A DNA stretch of 64,000 bases. Source: Enoplolaimus lenunculus (Eukaryota; Nematoda; Enoplea; Enoplida; Thoracostomopsidae). Below the pieces are notes generated by a model that was not told where the DNA came from, ran no database searches, and saw nothing but the letters and a program-made list of their open reading frames with translations. The translations under genes and the position numbers were made by a program. The stretch lies in NCBI GenBank assembly GCA_030248215.1, contig JASANG010003934.1, positions 1-64,000 on the forward strand, given 5' to 3'. Positions 12,901-25,022 of this stretch are shown here, piece by piece (positions within the stretch are counted from its first letter, which is position 1; the number at the start of each line of letters is the position of its first letter).

Positions 12901-15900
12901 AATCCACCATCAATGGCTTATATTCGGAATACAAGTGGCTTTCTAAAGAGATTCTTAAAGATTAGCAAAGTTAAAGAACGGCCAAATTATAACACCGGAA
13001 TTTTTAAATCCGGTAAAAATTTACCGGAACCGGAAGGTGAAAAAATGCCGGAACCGGAACCGGAATTCCGGTTGCACCCTGGTATGTATGTATATATTAG
13101 AGATGTACCGTAGCCTGACCCCGTCAACGCGGCCGGGGCCATTATTACGGTAAGTTCTCGTTTCAAAAATGTGAAAATCACAAAAAATTACTGTGTACCA
13201 AATTTTTTATTTTCCCACTGTTAGCCACCATCGTACGTAGCTCATGTTGATTAGTTACCTATCTATATATGTTCCTGGCATATATCATGGTACCGGGGCC
13301 GCGGTGCAGCCAGAAAGTAAAAAAGCATGCTCCCGAAATATTCATTTTAATTTTATTTTCGATGTATTTTCGCTGAATAACCTTAGTTAAAGATACGTAG
13401 GTATTCATTTAAGGGTTTACGTTCGGTGATTGTCAAGGGTTATATACTATACTAATCAAATTACGTATTTAATTTCTATCGTCACTAATTGAACAAGTGG
13501 TTTTAAAAATGGTTCTTAAAAAGATGAGCAAATTTAAAAATCGACCAAAATTTAATACAACCAGAATTTTCAATTTCGGTAAAAATTTTACGGGACCGTC
13601 AGGTGATAAATGTCAGAACCGAAATTCCGGTTGCACCCTGATGTACGCATATTCATTTAAAACGGGCTGTAGTAAAATTCGGTGACAAGAATTCTTTTAC
13701 CTTTTGGTTCCTTTAATACGTAGTTTCAGTTAAAATTTAGTATTTACAGTTACTTTTTCGGTAAAATTTATTTCGAGTTGGAACCCTGTTTATGATTGTG
13801 GCCGAATTTTTGTCTTTTACCGTAAATATCCCGTATCCGGTTGATTTATGCCGCATAACGGAATACGAATGTCGATCTTTGCCTCATGTTAAATCGGAAC
13901 CAGATATCCGGTCGATCCTTGACAAGTTAGATATGAATGTTCCGACATCGCGTTGCATTTACGTAGCTATCTGGACACCAGGGTTCTACTGGAATTCCTG
14001 TAACGGCCAAAATTCCTGCAAAAATTCAATTCCTGTTCCTGTTCATGTATTTAACCATGCAGGAACCGTATTATAAACTGTTTCTGGTGTGTTTTCGCAA
14101 TACATAATGATGAAATAGCTGAAAATACGCTTAAGCCATTTTTTCAACGTTTCTAACGAGTCCAATTGTAATTTTGTGACGACAATTATTTCGAATTCGG
14201 TTTCTGCAAAGAAATTCAATTCGTGTTGCTGTTGCTGTTCCGGCAAAACTTAGTTCCTGTTGCAACCCTGCTGGACACATAATGTTCAAAAATGAGAGTA
14301 AAATATATCCATACGTAAAAATTTCAATTTTGACGAGAAACGGTATGTTGGCATTGGCTTTGGCAGTTTGGTGTGTATCTTTTGGTTTTTTTTCAAAATT
14401 ATTAGCTTTGGCTCCCTCTTTCGATCAGTACATACATACGTATCAGATTGTACATACTTGCATGTCCCTGTGCACCATATACCTAATACATTTGTGTTCT
14501 ACAAAAGCGGTTTGGCAGTGTTATTCCAGATGTCATTTTTAATTATCGGTCTCTGTTGCTCCCTAATGGGAAGATAAATACGTAGGTTAGACAAAAGACC
14601 AATGCCGTGCAAAGCTAGGCGCATTAGCATCTGTGCGTTTGTGTACCTACGGACACAGATATACGTGCATGTATTTGTATTGGAAAAGACAGCAGGTTAT
14701 TTGCGAGTATTAGCTGGTCTTACAAACTCGCTTATATATATATACCGTTTAGCTCCCATCAAGGATCTGAACAGGAGGAATAGGGTTGAAAGCAATAAAT
14801 GAACCGAAGGTCAAGCGATTGAAAATTTACATATATAAGCTAACCAAGGTTTACCGGAGACGTGTTTTAGCTTTTAGCGGTGCCGTGTTCGTGTGATAAT
14901 CACAAACTTTGGGACCTGAGTTTAGGTATTAGGGTGGTTGCCATGCCAAATAACGTATAAAGGCTTTATAATTATTAACAAGCGAGGTTAAAAATTCTAC
15001 GGGCTGAACCTCTATCTCTCTCTGGATACAGGGTTCACTTTGCTTCTGTACCACGATTGGACGACGTAATTATATAGTAATTATCTTTTTATCTTACCCA
15101 CATTGCTATATTTATTTGCTTTATGCTTTGTTATACATAAATTGTTCTTGAAAAATTAAAAAAACTACGTATTTCTCATTAGTTGTGGGTTTCCATCATT
15201 GGTTTGCAGCTGGCTGGGTTTTGTTAAAAAATTCAGGCCCCAGGTTTGAAACAAGTAGGGCTCAAAATTCAATTCCTGTTCCTGTAACAGTGAATTCGAT
15301 GATGAAATTGCTAGCTGAGTCCACGTCCCGCATCCCGAAAATGAATTTGGGCCTAAAGTCACTGTACATTAAGTCTTTCCCTTATAGAGTACACGGCCAA
15401 AGTTACGTACTTTAAGGGGCGTAACAGTAGATTAAGCGTATTCCTAAGCCTAAGCCGACGCAAAAAATGTAATATAGAATCTAATCCTACACTTTTATAG
15501 ACCCACCAGAAACCTGGACGCTCCTTAAAGTAACACGGGCCGAGTACACTATTAGCAACTAGAACCATTTAAATATATGCTTATGCACTTTATGTATATT
15601 TTGTGTTAATTTAGACATGCCCTTGATACACTTTACGGGCTGAAACGATGGCAAGTGGGAGAAATATCATCCAAAATAGGTCAACTGTATTATAATTATT
15701 AGTAAGTTTTATCGTTTGATTCATGTTGTGTTTTATTGTTTGTGTGTTTTTTAAAATTGTTGTTATCAATGATGTCGCAAAAAAACTATTGCTCGATCGT
15801 CAGAAAACATTGGTTTTCCTGTGTATAAACGATTTCTTAAATAGTGACTGAGTTTCTGAAATCTTACTCAAGTAGTATTTGCTTAAGTTATTTACGTAAT

Positions 15901-18900
15901 AACTTAAGTAGCCGATTTAAGTAAATACTTAAACGTCGAGCAAAAACAAATAAACACTATATGTCAGCCATTGTCATAATAAGAAAGTAATAGTTTTGCT
16001 TAATATTGAGGAGGGACCAATAGACTAGAATTCCAATTTGACCCAGATTAGTATGCCTGATACGTACATTTGTAACCTATCAAATTTAGTCAGCGGCTTA
16101 AGTATTTACTTAAGTACGCTTTTAAAAACGACAAAATCGCTAAGTAATTACTTAGCACGTACTTATTTCTAAAAAGTACTTAAGTACGGCTTTGGAAACC
16201 CAGCCAGTATCTATCTACAACTCCTATTTCAGCCTCAGAACAAGTGATACAAGCTATTTATTGGAAGCATTCGCGTTTTACTCCGCCATTCGAAACCGTT
16301 CATATTATTCGAAAGCATCAAAGGAAGATAAGTAAGTACCAATTGCTGAACTGCACAAATTACATGGAGTGTATAAATTTATAAAGTATGGCTGTCCGTC
16401 TGGTTCTTTGCTCAATGCTGTCGCGAGGATAAATCATGATGTATTCATCTAAACGAATTTCAACATTTTATGATTTTTAAAACATCTCACACTGGTCTTT
16501 GGTGAAAGCCGCTTACACGACACTGTGAATTTTATACGTTGCGTTTGGTTCATGCTAAAAAACAAGCGTTTTCGGGTTTATTCCAAGCGGCGACAACCAA
16601 CTTTTCAAAAAAACGTCGTGTCAACAGAAGTTTGGTGAAAGTTAGAATATTTAATTGCATTTTAACACAAATCGAAAATACTAGTCTGCCAGTTTTGCGC
16701 AATGCGCAAAAGTTAACGAATACACAACAATCTGTATGCAAGTTTTGTTTTCAGAGAACAGTCGCATTTCTGTTCTTACAAATAATATTGTAAACAAATT
16801 AATGCTGAAAAGTTGCCCAAAATACGTATAAGGGGTAGTCCAGCTTTAATATAGATTATCAAAAGAGTAATAAAACTGAAACTACAACACATTTTATCTT
16901 TTACCTTATACGTAAAGGGCATTTGTTTCACTTTCTGAAGTTATTTTGTCGCTGTGTGATATTTTTTCAACAGTTTTTTTGCGTTCTGATATTACATAAT
17001 GTAATGTACGAATTGTTTGATGCCAGTTATTTTAATTTCTGAAATTAAAACTGACACCTCTGATATATTATGTTTTAGGCCTGACCTCATGATCAAAAAG
17101 CTACGATATTACGCACGATTCGTAGTTGTTTGCCTCCTGTTGAAGAAGCTGAAATTTGTCCGCCAGCTAATACGGGTATGCTTTGGTAGCCAAAAGCTAT
17201 TAATATGGTTGTGCAAATTTGCTCAATTTTCAATTTAACGTTAAATTGAATGGAAAACGTTTCGTAGATTGCAAGGGATTTTTCGTCGGATTATGTATTC
17301 GTGTTAATTATATGCACTTTGTTTAGGAGTTATCTCGTGTTGTTGAAGAATACATTAACGTCTATGATCCTGAAGATCAATTGGAATGGTCACTTGTGTT
17401 GACGGAGTTGAAGAATTTTGTAGAAGTTTGTTTTTAATAATCCACGCACATAACGTCTTGTTTGACACTAGTAATTTATTGCGAATTGAAAAATACGTAT
17501 TGCATGTCAGATACGTACTAATTTGCAGGAATATAATATTGACAATAAATTTTTTATTTTATTTTTGGTCGAATTTTTAGTATGGCAAGCAGAGGCAGTT
17601 ACAGGGAGAGCGATGTTGCCAGTGCTTCCCCTCTCCCGACTGAAATATTTTGTATTTTTGGAAACAAACCAATGGAAAATTACACAATTATTGATACGCG
17701 AGTTACAAAAACATCAACGCTCGCGATCCCCTCGACAAAAAATTGCTGGGACCGCCGGCGATTGCAAGTATATTTAAGGTTTATGTTTCAGGCCGACAAT
17801 ATTGTAAATGTGCTTGATGTCGACTCATCAACTGTAATATTATCACATCGTCTGACGCCATTCAGTATTCCGCACATTGAAAAAGGTGTGCCGCTCTATC
17901 TTTCACTTCAAGAAGTATTAATCGTTGGAAATACAACTAATTTGGTGAGTTCTCGCTTCCAAAAACATTGATTTCTGGTGATACAGTGAACATGAGTTGA
18001 CACAGGCGTTCGGTCTGGTGTCGAACGAATTGGCCCTTCTGTTCGAAAACAGTGAACACTAATTTAGATTTGTTTCCGCGAATATTTTGATGAACATTAA
18101 GTACGCGTAAGCAACGTGGCAGTAGTTGCTGTAGAATTTCGTGGATTAATCCGTAACGTATTCGACAATGTGTTATGAGCGTTTTGAGATTAAAGTAATC
18201 CTGACATCATAAGATGTCTTTAAAATTAAATGTGGCCTTTCCACTATAGGGTTTTACGTATTTTGCCTTAATACTAATTCAAAATCCGGTTCAGGAATTT
18301 TTTGGTACACTTAGTTTCTTAGAACGAAACTATCTTAACATAGTTTTAGCTATTTAACAGAACTTTTTTAATTGTACTGTTCGCGAATGTTATAGGCCGT
18401 ATATAATAGACAGCGTCGTGAATTTTGTTTCTTTTCACTTACTATACAAGTTCGTGTATTTTCAGGTCAAATTCAGTGAACTAACTCTCGATATGTTTTG
18501 GATGCTTCAAGCATTAGAACATGAACCCCAAGAAGATATAACCTCAGGTGCTGGCTCTAATTCATCTCCAGCACCTGGCCGTAACCCACACGTGAGTTAA
18601 TTTAATAATCATGACATTTTACTGTAAATTGGCGATTTCTGACCGTTAAGTTATATTTTTTAAATTTTGGTCTATTATTATAATTTAAGGGTTAACTATT
18701 AGTAGCATTAAATGAAAAAGATACAGTAATTGAAAAGATTTGGTAAAACAGTGGTCTATTAGTGATAGTTTTAAACTTTAGTGCCTGCTTAGTAGATTTG
18801 AGAAAAATGTGACTGCGGTGTATTAGATATTTTTAGAAATTTGTCTAATGTTCTAATTTTGTTTGACGGTTATATAAGTATTTTATTGTTTTGTCATGTT

Positions 18901-21900
18901 TTCTGCAGGAAGAAGGTGCCAACCCTGAAAATCCGCACAAATACATCTTGTACAAACCAACGTTCAGTCAGTTCCTAATGTTTTTGTCTGCTGCATTCCG
19001 CGATTTACCACCACAGTCAGTGATGCTTTTGTACATATCTGCAGACGGCGCGTTTTTTAACTCACCTAATCCGCATCAAATAGCCGATCGTAAGTTTTGC
19101 GCTGATTGCATTACAATCTTTTGTGCTCCGTAAATAAGTTAAAAGAGTATAAAAACAATTATTCTAGAGCTTTTTGTGTAATTCTTATATTTGGCTAACA
19201 TTTTGATTAGATTATAGAAATACGGCCGAAGTGTATAATTAATTAAGAATAAATTGAAACCCAAAATGTCAGAAAATCCACGAAAACAACAGTGATGTTC
19301 TGTAAACAATGTAAGGGAATGAGTTTATCATATTATCAATCGGTAAACTTGTGTCAATTTTCGTCGTGAGTATAGCAGATAATAATAATAATAATAATAA
19401 TACTGTTTTAGCAGCGTACGACTTTGGCGGGGTTGTGACGAACAGCAGACACGAGAAAACGCGAGAGAATCGTAGCAAACGTGACGCGAAGCCAATTCAT
19501 TGGTTGGTTGGTTTGTTTGTTTGTTTATTTGTATGATTGTTTGTTTGTTTGTTCACAGGGCTTGCCCCATTTTTTATTCGTTCAAGCGAAACTTGCGAGC
19601 GATTTGCTCCTATGATTACGGATAAGATTTTAATGAAGATAAATCAACTTGTGTTCTTTTGTCGGAAGAACATCAGAAGAATTTTCCCGACAATTCTAAT
19701 GAGGAGTTGTCTCTAATTAATTGTACTGTTATCCTGAACGATCAGATGGGTTCTGTGGTGTAATCATGTCATGGAGGTAGATGTATTAATTTTTTTACTT
19801 ATTCTAGCCTTCATCCTGGAGACCTCCATCCGTTTTTGCGCAAACCGTTATTTCTCATTATCGACAGTGATAATAGCTCGGTGTTTTTGGTTAGTCATTT
19901 TTGTCCTAAATTTACTTTTTAGACCATAATTTAATTGTATTGTTTTAGTTGTTGTTCGCAACAAAGAAATAAACTTTTAGAAATATTGTTTCTAATTTTA
20001 ATTATCCAATCAGATGGAGTGATGTGCTATTACACTAAATATATGTGTTAGTTTGACCCTTGTATGCAATAACATGAGTACCGAAGTCTTATTTCAGTTC
20101 TGATTATAAAACTTTATTCCCAGCATGCAGCTAAAATTTATACGAGCAACTTTCATGCGCAAGTTTGGTCACAAAGCATCCTTGAAGTACTTGCAACTAC
20201 AAATTAGTCACTGAAATTGTTGCTGTTACATTTAATTCACACGTGTGAACGCAGTTACAGGTCGCTTGAATTTATTATTGTTCCTGAGTTTTCAGGGGCC
20301 AGTCATAAACATTGCTGTTGGACCTTCTTAAATTAATTCAGAATTTCTGAATTTATTCAAAAAGCTTGAATCAAACGCCAAACTTCATTGATATTTCGCA
20401 GCCCACGACGATCGTCACTGGACTTTGTTTTACATTTATTGAAACCTAAATAGGAATTTTAGGATTTGAAAGCATTTTCAACTCAGGAGAAATCGAGTAA
20501 AACGCGTAATAGTCGTTCAGATAAAATTTGATTCCAAGTTATAGGGACTGCCGAACTTATTCGGACAGCCGTGTTTGGTGCTAACGTCTCCAGAAGAAAT
20601 CCCCGTGTACCTCCATGGTAAGGAAACTTGTAGGTTTTAGAAGCTCAGTATGCGCCAATTTTATTGATTTCGTAGAGAACTGTCATTGTTTCTTTTTCGT
20701 ACCTGTCATGAAAAACAACAATATCAGGGATAGTATGTTTTTCAATTTCAGGACACCTGAACTGCAGTATTGATTGGTGGTTTGTCATTATGAAAAAACT
20801 GTTTACGACGTAATTGTTTGATAATGCTGCAGCCTTTTACGATTGTGGTTTTCTGTTTTCGTGTTAGTTTATTTACAACATTTTTATTGCAGAACAACCA
20901 AGACGGGGTAGCCTGTTTACGCTATTTCTTCACAGTCCGCTCACTGCGTTTTGCTACGTGTGCAACATCGTCGATATACCTATTGGTCCGTTTGCACTTA
21001 ATCTAAATTATTATTAACAAAACTTTGTGTAGTCTGGGGCACTTAGATGCTGTGCTAACTAGTTACTGAGCTTCCGACTAGCGGTATCTCCAGCTCTTTT
21101 ATGTAAAATTTGGTATGAAATTGATATTTTGGACATATTTATTAAATTACATCGTTTTTATTTTTCAAAATTTCACTTTTACATCGGTTTGGGAATGAAA
21201 AAAAAGAAATTAAAATCAGTTCTGATTCTATTTGTTGGTTTGTAACGTGATGTTTCATTATTAATTATTTAATTATTTCATTTGTTTACTATTAATTTTT
21301 TAATTATTTCATTTTTTTTGTTTTGTTTTGCAGCATTGTGGGATAAGTGCCAAGCTCACATTGATAAATTTATCTGTGAATCTGGTCGATTGGTTGTACG
21401 ATCGCCTAATGTTGGTATGTGGGAGCTAATGTTGTTTATTAGTTTTATGTATCCAGTTTAGCGTAGTACTATTATTAATCATTGTTGTCAATCTGTCCTG
21501 AACATACTTAGTACTTACCAGTGTAGCAACTGATGTTTGAAATCGATTTCCGATTCAACGAAAATTGAAGGTTCGGATTCGGATTCAGTTTTGAACTGAC
21601 CGAATCACGCACGGTGTGGAGCCAACATTTTGTGTTTGTTTTCAAAAGTGAGTTGGAACATCCTGAATTATTTTTTAAAATCTTTCAGTACATGCATTTC
21701 TGCATATTCAGTCTGTGTTACAATGATTTATTGTTTGATAATTCTAACTTCACATGAACCGCTGTTTCTATTTAATCATTATGTCTGCAATGTCAGACGG
21801 CTAATTATAACTATATTTTATCTTAAAATCAAGAGGTTTTTCTAAGTCAAAGTTCGTAATCGGATTCGGCAAAATCGCAATTTGTTCAGAATCGGTCAAA

Positions 21901-22620
21901 TTATGGGTCGGTGCGACCCTGATTGTTGCTTCTAATCTCAAATTTTAGTAAGAAATAAATGCGTGCAAACAGTAAACGTTTCACATATTCGTATTTTGGA
22001 TGGTAAGTAATAGCGCTTGCATACCCTTATGATAAGTTATCACTGATTTAGAGATGTATACATTTTAGCTGTGTAATTTTTCTATTCAATGTTAGAACTT
22101 AAAAAATTTATCTGACAAACTTGGTAGTTTTCGGTTTATTTTTTAGATCACATCTATATTGAATTCTATGGCGATGATTTTTTGCGTCTCCTGATGCTTA
22201 GGTTCATATTCTGTCACTATGTTCTCAGGCTACACCGTTCATTTAAGGTAATTTTGTGTTGACCGATCGTTTGTATTTCCATTTAGTTTGTCGTTTCAAA
22301 ATAATTTGTAAACCAGTGTAGTTTCAGTTCTGCTCATGTACGACGGCTTAAAGTACAGGGACTTTTCATGCGCATGTAGTAATCGTTTTGACCATAAAGC
22401 GATAAATTTAGAGTTCGCTATTGATTATATACGCACCGGAAACAACTTGTTATGGTTTAATGTTTTGCAGACCAACCCTGCCTATCATCCACACTGCCAC
22501 CCACCGTTGCCAGAACACGAAGTTCTCGGTAATCCAACGTTGTCTCGGTTGATTTTGGATCTGGCGTGCATACTCGACGTAATGTCGGCATTTCGTGAAA
22601 CGGACGAAACTGTTTGCTGA
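9970..22620 (+). CDS. SCAI: SCAI-family protein (suppressor of cancer cell invasion), 16 exons
   Basis: Exons: 9970-10067, 11346-11441, 15615-15701, 16233-16331, 17079-17175, 17327-17425, 17792-17944, 18466-18591, 18909-19089, 19415-19502, 19808-19889, 20545-20617, 20893-20985, 21334-21414, 22147-22247, 22471-22620. Together they give 1704 nt, 567 residues plus TGA; reading phase is preserved at every junction and all introns are GT-AG. The human protein is about 606 residues. Blocks matching SCAI, from memory of the human sequence, are WQDYFGKTFDVFTRLWRFQQ (exon 2), KKLRYYARF (exon 5), NPHKYILYKPTFSQF (exon 9), PYDFGGVVTN (exon 10), LHPGDLHPF and RKPLF (exon 11), NLFGQP (exon 12), RRGSLFTLFL (exon 13) and FYGDDFLRLLMLRFIFC (exon 15). 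In vertebrates SCAI is nuclear, binds MRTF/SRF to dampen RhoA-Dia signalling, and acts with 53BP1 in break repair. The start is the first ATG in frame with exon 1. Donors of exons 10 (GTTGGT) and 13 (GTCCGT) are weak but are the ones that keep the conserved protein. Confidence 0.95.
10068..11345 (+). other. SCAI intron 1
   Basis: The intron holds a C-rich patch at about 10.18-10.37 kb, including a run of ten C residues. Otherwise it is AT-rich sequence with no recognised element. Confidence 0.5.
11750..12150 (+). repeat. 173-bp tandem repeat, about 2.3 units, in SCAI intron 2
   Basis: The landmark CTAAATTA recurs at 11779, 11952 and (as CTAATTA) 12126, giving a period of 173-174 bp. Flanking phrases such as TTAGCTAATAG, ACAAGCAAT and ACTAAAAGGTTTTTGG recur in the same order. 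The monomer is satellite-like in size. It lies wholly inside SCAI intron 2. Confidence 0.7.
12160..12427 (+). repeat. Direct repeat pair with CGAGCTTCGCTCAA core
   Basis: A stretch of about 45 bp containing CGAGCTTCGCTCAA followed by TTCTACTACGACTGGTTTAG occurs at about 12163-12208 and again at about 12381-12425, in the same orientation. It follows directly on the 173-bp tandem repeat and may be part of the same repeated block. No coding potential was seen. Confidence 0.6.
12692..13081. mobile_element. hAT-like MITE, 390 bp, intact ends and target duplication
   Basis: It is bounded by inverted ends CAGGGTGCAACCGGAATT and AATTCCGGTTGCACCCTG and flanked by a perfect 8-bp duplication GTATGTAT (12684-12691 and 13082-13089). 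An 8-bp duplication with CAGGG-type ends fits the hAT superfamily. The subterminal regions are rich in CCGGAACCGG motifs, the usual transposase-binding style of sequence. It encodes nothing. It sits in SCAI intron 2. Confidence 0.85.
13290..13640. mobile_element. Degraded hAT-like MITE, same family
   Basis: The right end reads ATTCCGGTTGCACCCTG at 13640, and the interior matches the 12.69-13.08 kb copy in order (ATAACCTTAGT, AACAAGTGG, GGTTCTTAAA, AATTTCGGTAAAAAT). The left end is not clear. It is older than the neighbouring copy. Confidence 0.65.
13979..14270. mobile_element. hAT-like MITE, 292 bp, with target duplication
   Basis: The ends are CAGGGTTCTACTGGAATTCC and TAGTTCCTGTTGCAACCCTG. 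The flanks carry a perfect 8-bp duplication CTGGACAC (13971-13978 and 14271-14278). The interior is related to, but distinct from, the CCGGAA subfamily. It is non-coding, in SCAI intron 2. Confidence 0.82.
15395..15541. mobile_element. TTAGGC-bearing MITE, 147 bp, with perfect 8-bp target duplication
   Basis: The ends are GGCCAAAGTTACGTAC and GTAACACGGGCC, followed inward by TTTAAGGGGCG and CTCCTTAAAG. It is flanked on both sides by GAGTACAC (15387-15394 and 15542-15549). The interior has a short run of CCTAAG units, then the family's conserved block AATCTAGAATCTAA...ACCCACCAGAAACCTGG. It is the shortest clear member of the family and lies in SCAI intron 2, 73 bp before exon 3. Confidence 0.85.
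16678..16860 (+). repeat. Dispersed repeat of about 185 bp (copy 1, SCAI intron 4)
   Basis: Sequence from ATACTAGTCTGCCAG through a TTGCGCAATGCGCAA palindrome to GTTGCCCAAAATACGTAT and CCAGCTTTAATAT is repeated at 29450-29632 in the same orientation, at roughly 80 percent identity by eye. I see no terminal inverted repeats. It could be a SINE or a fragment of a larger transposon. Confidence 0.6.
19381..19403 (+). repeat. (AAT)n microsatellite beside SCAI exon 10 acceptor
   Basis: About seven and a half AAT units end only 12 bases before the acceptor AG of exon 10, where a pyrimidine tract would normally lie. A short TACTGTTTTAGCAG stretch follows. Length variation here could affect splicing of exon 10; that is inference. 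Confidence 0.8.
21519..21921. mobile_element. Degraded hAT-like MITE in SCAI intron 14
   Basis: The left end CAGTGTAGCAACTG and right end GGTCGGTGCGACCCTG are imperfect inverted repeats of the CAGGGTGCAACC type. The interior has subterminal TTCGGATTCGG and AATCGGATTCGG motifs in opposing positions. No target duplication survives. Confidence 0.45.
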
Positions 22621-22737
22621 CACCGCAACAGAACTCTTATTTATTTTATCAGAGGGTTACCAAACTTAAAGGATGGTTTTCTGCACAATACCAGCAAGCT
22701 GGATGCTGAAATTGGCAACTCAGTAGCTTGAATTGAT

Positions 22738-22743
22738 AATAAA
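22738..22743 (+). terminator. Candidate poly(A) signal of SCAI
   Basis: AATAAA lies 118 bp after the SCAI stop codon, within the first plausible 3' UTR. It is the first canonical hexamer downstream of the stop. No transcript evidence is available. Confidence 0.5.
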
Positions 22744-24360
22744 CCGTGTTAAGTTTGGAGGTTGTTGGAGCTTTGTGCCGCAATCAGTTTGGTCATTCAA
22801 TCAAAGGTTAACGAACATGGTTTTTTCGAGGTTTGGTGAGGACTGAACTGTTTTTGATTGGTTTTTGTGGAACATTTGAATGTGGTGTGTGTTGTTTATA
22901 TGAGCAAAACTGCTCTAAGTTCTTGGCGATAGAGAAAACCAAAAAATGCAAGTCGCAAAACAAATTCACAATAAATGAAAAAATTACATAATTGATTTAT
23001 TTGCTTTTGAACTTAACCAGAATATGGAACACATTTGATGTGGAAGTATTGTGCAAACCATGAATTAACACATGCGCGTTATGACCGTTCTACACTGAGT
23101 TATTTATTGATACTTTACTTAATATTTTAGTTTCACATTTTTACTGTTCAATGAAATGAAAAATTAGCAATTACTAAGCGCTAGTCGGTATGATGATATC
23201 AGTTATGAAACCCATAATAATTGAATTTTTTTACTGAAATTCGAAGGTAACTGATGTTTAAGCAATAAATTACTATTTTAATATTTTCCATAAAATTTTA
23301 CTATTACAAGCTTGAAAAAATATTTGCAACGCCCAGAAGTTTTAAATGAACGGAAGTGACGCATGTTGTACTGAGGCACGTGAGGAACATTGCTAAATAA
23401 CATATATGCATTAATTTAAACGGGCGTTTTGGCACATTTTGGTGTTGTTTTAATTGTGTGCATACAATGAGCTTTTGGTTGTCTGTTATTAGTTGGTTAA
23501 TAGTTTGGCTAGATTGGATTTTGGGCATTGTTTTACAATTATGATAATCGCAAAATAGTTTTAAGTCTCTTGATTGTTCTTCAGTATTTGCTAAAACTAT
23601 AAGTGTTTTTTGTGCTATAGCGCAAACTGTTCAGTTGTTATTGCATAGCAGATTTCTATTGCGATGCTGGGTATATGCAACAATCACGTTAATGTGTTGT
23701 TTACAGTAATTTTGCCAGCAATGAAACAGTCTCTTATGGCGTTGGTCAAACACGTGGGCATTCTGAAAATACCATCGTGTTATGTATATCAGAGAGTGCT
23801 ATAATAAGAGATTTTGCTGCTGCGTTGGTAAAATTACTGCAAACAGCGCATAAATTCAAAAGTAATGCGTATACCTGCAGTGAAATTTTGTTATTTTACG
23901 TCATCAAAAGTTATACTATTTTGTTCCGCAGTGAACCGATGGTCAACTTTCTTCAGCATACGGTTTTATGTTTGTATTAGTTAGCATTTACTATTTTAAC
24001 GTTTATTTACATATTATAGTTTGCTTTAGTTTTTTTCGGTTAGTCTACATAGCGTTTTTAATAGCGTTTTTAATATATAAACTAAATACGTAGTCTTTTT
24101 AATGTTTGTGTGAGGAATTTCATAAATGCCACCGTTGACAGCATTGTTACGCATCTGGTCTCTGTGTATATTATAGTATCTAGTCGCTATTTTCAATTAG
24201 TTTTTGGTTTTGTTTCAGGTAAAATGTGTATTTTATTGTTGCAGTTATTGTTCAAACAGTGTGAAACTACTAATATTTAAGGTTTTAGCTTGTGCAAGTT
24301 TAAAGAACTGAAATCAAACCATATTCCACTTGAAGGGGGGTGTTGAATCTTGTATACCTA

Positions 24361-24581
24361 GGACCATATACTCAAATGTGTCCAGCAACTGTCATCAATT
24401 AGTAATAAGTCTTCAAACTCACTAACTATTGCAGTTGTTGAACTCAAAATTGGTATAGAAGGAGAGCAAATTATATGCAAAAAATGTGCTAATTTTGAGC
24501 CTCAGCATTCAATGGTTCGAAACTTACAAGACCTATCACCAACTGATTATAGGTACTACACAAATTTGAGAATACGGGCCC
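24361..24581. mobile_element. MITE with GGCCCATATTCTCAAATG-type ends (copy 1)
   Basis: The left end GGACCATATACTCAAATGTG mirrors the right end CAAATTTGAGAATACGGGCC. A second, better copy lies at 49260-49481. The interior is non-coding and is not telomere-like. Confidence 0.65.
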
Positions 24582-24853
24582 TTAATACAGCATGCTTCGA
24601 GAATTTTAATTTTCATGGCTACTGTGGCTTTGTTTTCAGGCAGATTGTTGCAGTTTTGCAAATTAAAAAACTCTTCCTAGCCAGTTACACACACTTGCGC
24701 TTTTTGCTACTTATTCTAATGATTACAACATGCGGCTCATGCTAATTATAGGGACCTGGCTTGCTAGGGCTGGACAACCAAGGCTTTATGTTTATGCTTA
24801 GTTTTAAGCCAGTTATTGTTAACGTTTGACTCAACCGTTGTTATAAGTTTAAT

Positions 24854-25022
24854 GGCCCATGTATAGAACAGGGCCGGATCGTTTTCCGACGGGGCTACAA
24901 TAGAGTCAGTTAAACTATTTTTTGCTTAGGCTTAGTCTTAGGAATAGGCTGATCCATACGCATAGGCTTAGGCTTAGGAATATGCTTATACTTCTGTTCC
25001 GGCGCTGTTCTATACATGGGCC
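24854..25022. mobile_element. TTAGGC-bearing MITE, second subfamily, with perfect 8-bp target duplication
   Basis: The 18-bp terminal inverted repeats GGCCCATGTATAGAACAG and CTGTTCTATACATGGGCC are perfect. It is flanked by AGTTTAAT on both sides (24846-24853 and 25023-25030). The interior holds runs of GCTTAGGCTTAGG and the conserved block AAACTATTTTTTGCTTAGGC. It shares only the outermost GGCCCATGT with the TTACTTTAAGG subfamily. Confidence 0.88.

Noticed and set aside
17582-17791. Open frame upstream of SCAI exon 7 (begins MASRGSYRES)
   Set aside because: The conserved protein joins exon 6 directly to the acceptor at 17792 in phase. The upstream part is intron that happens to be open.
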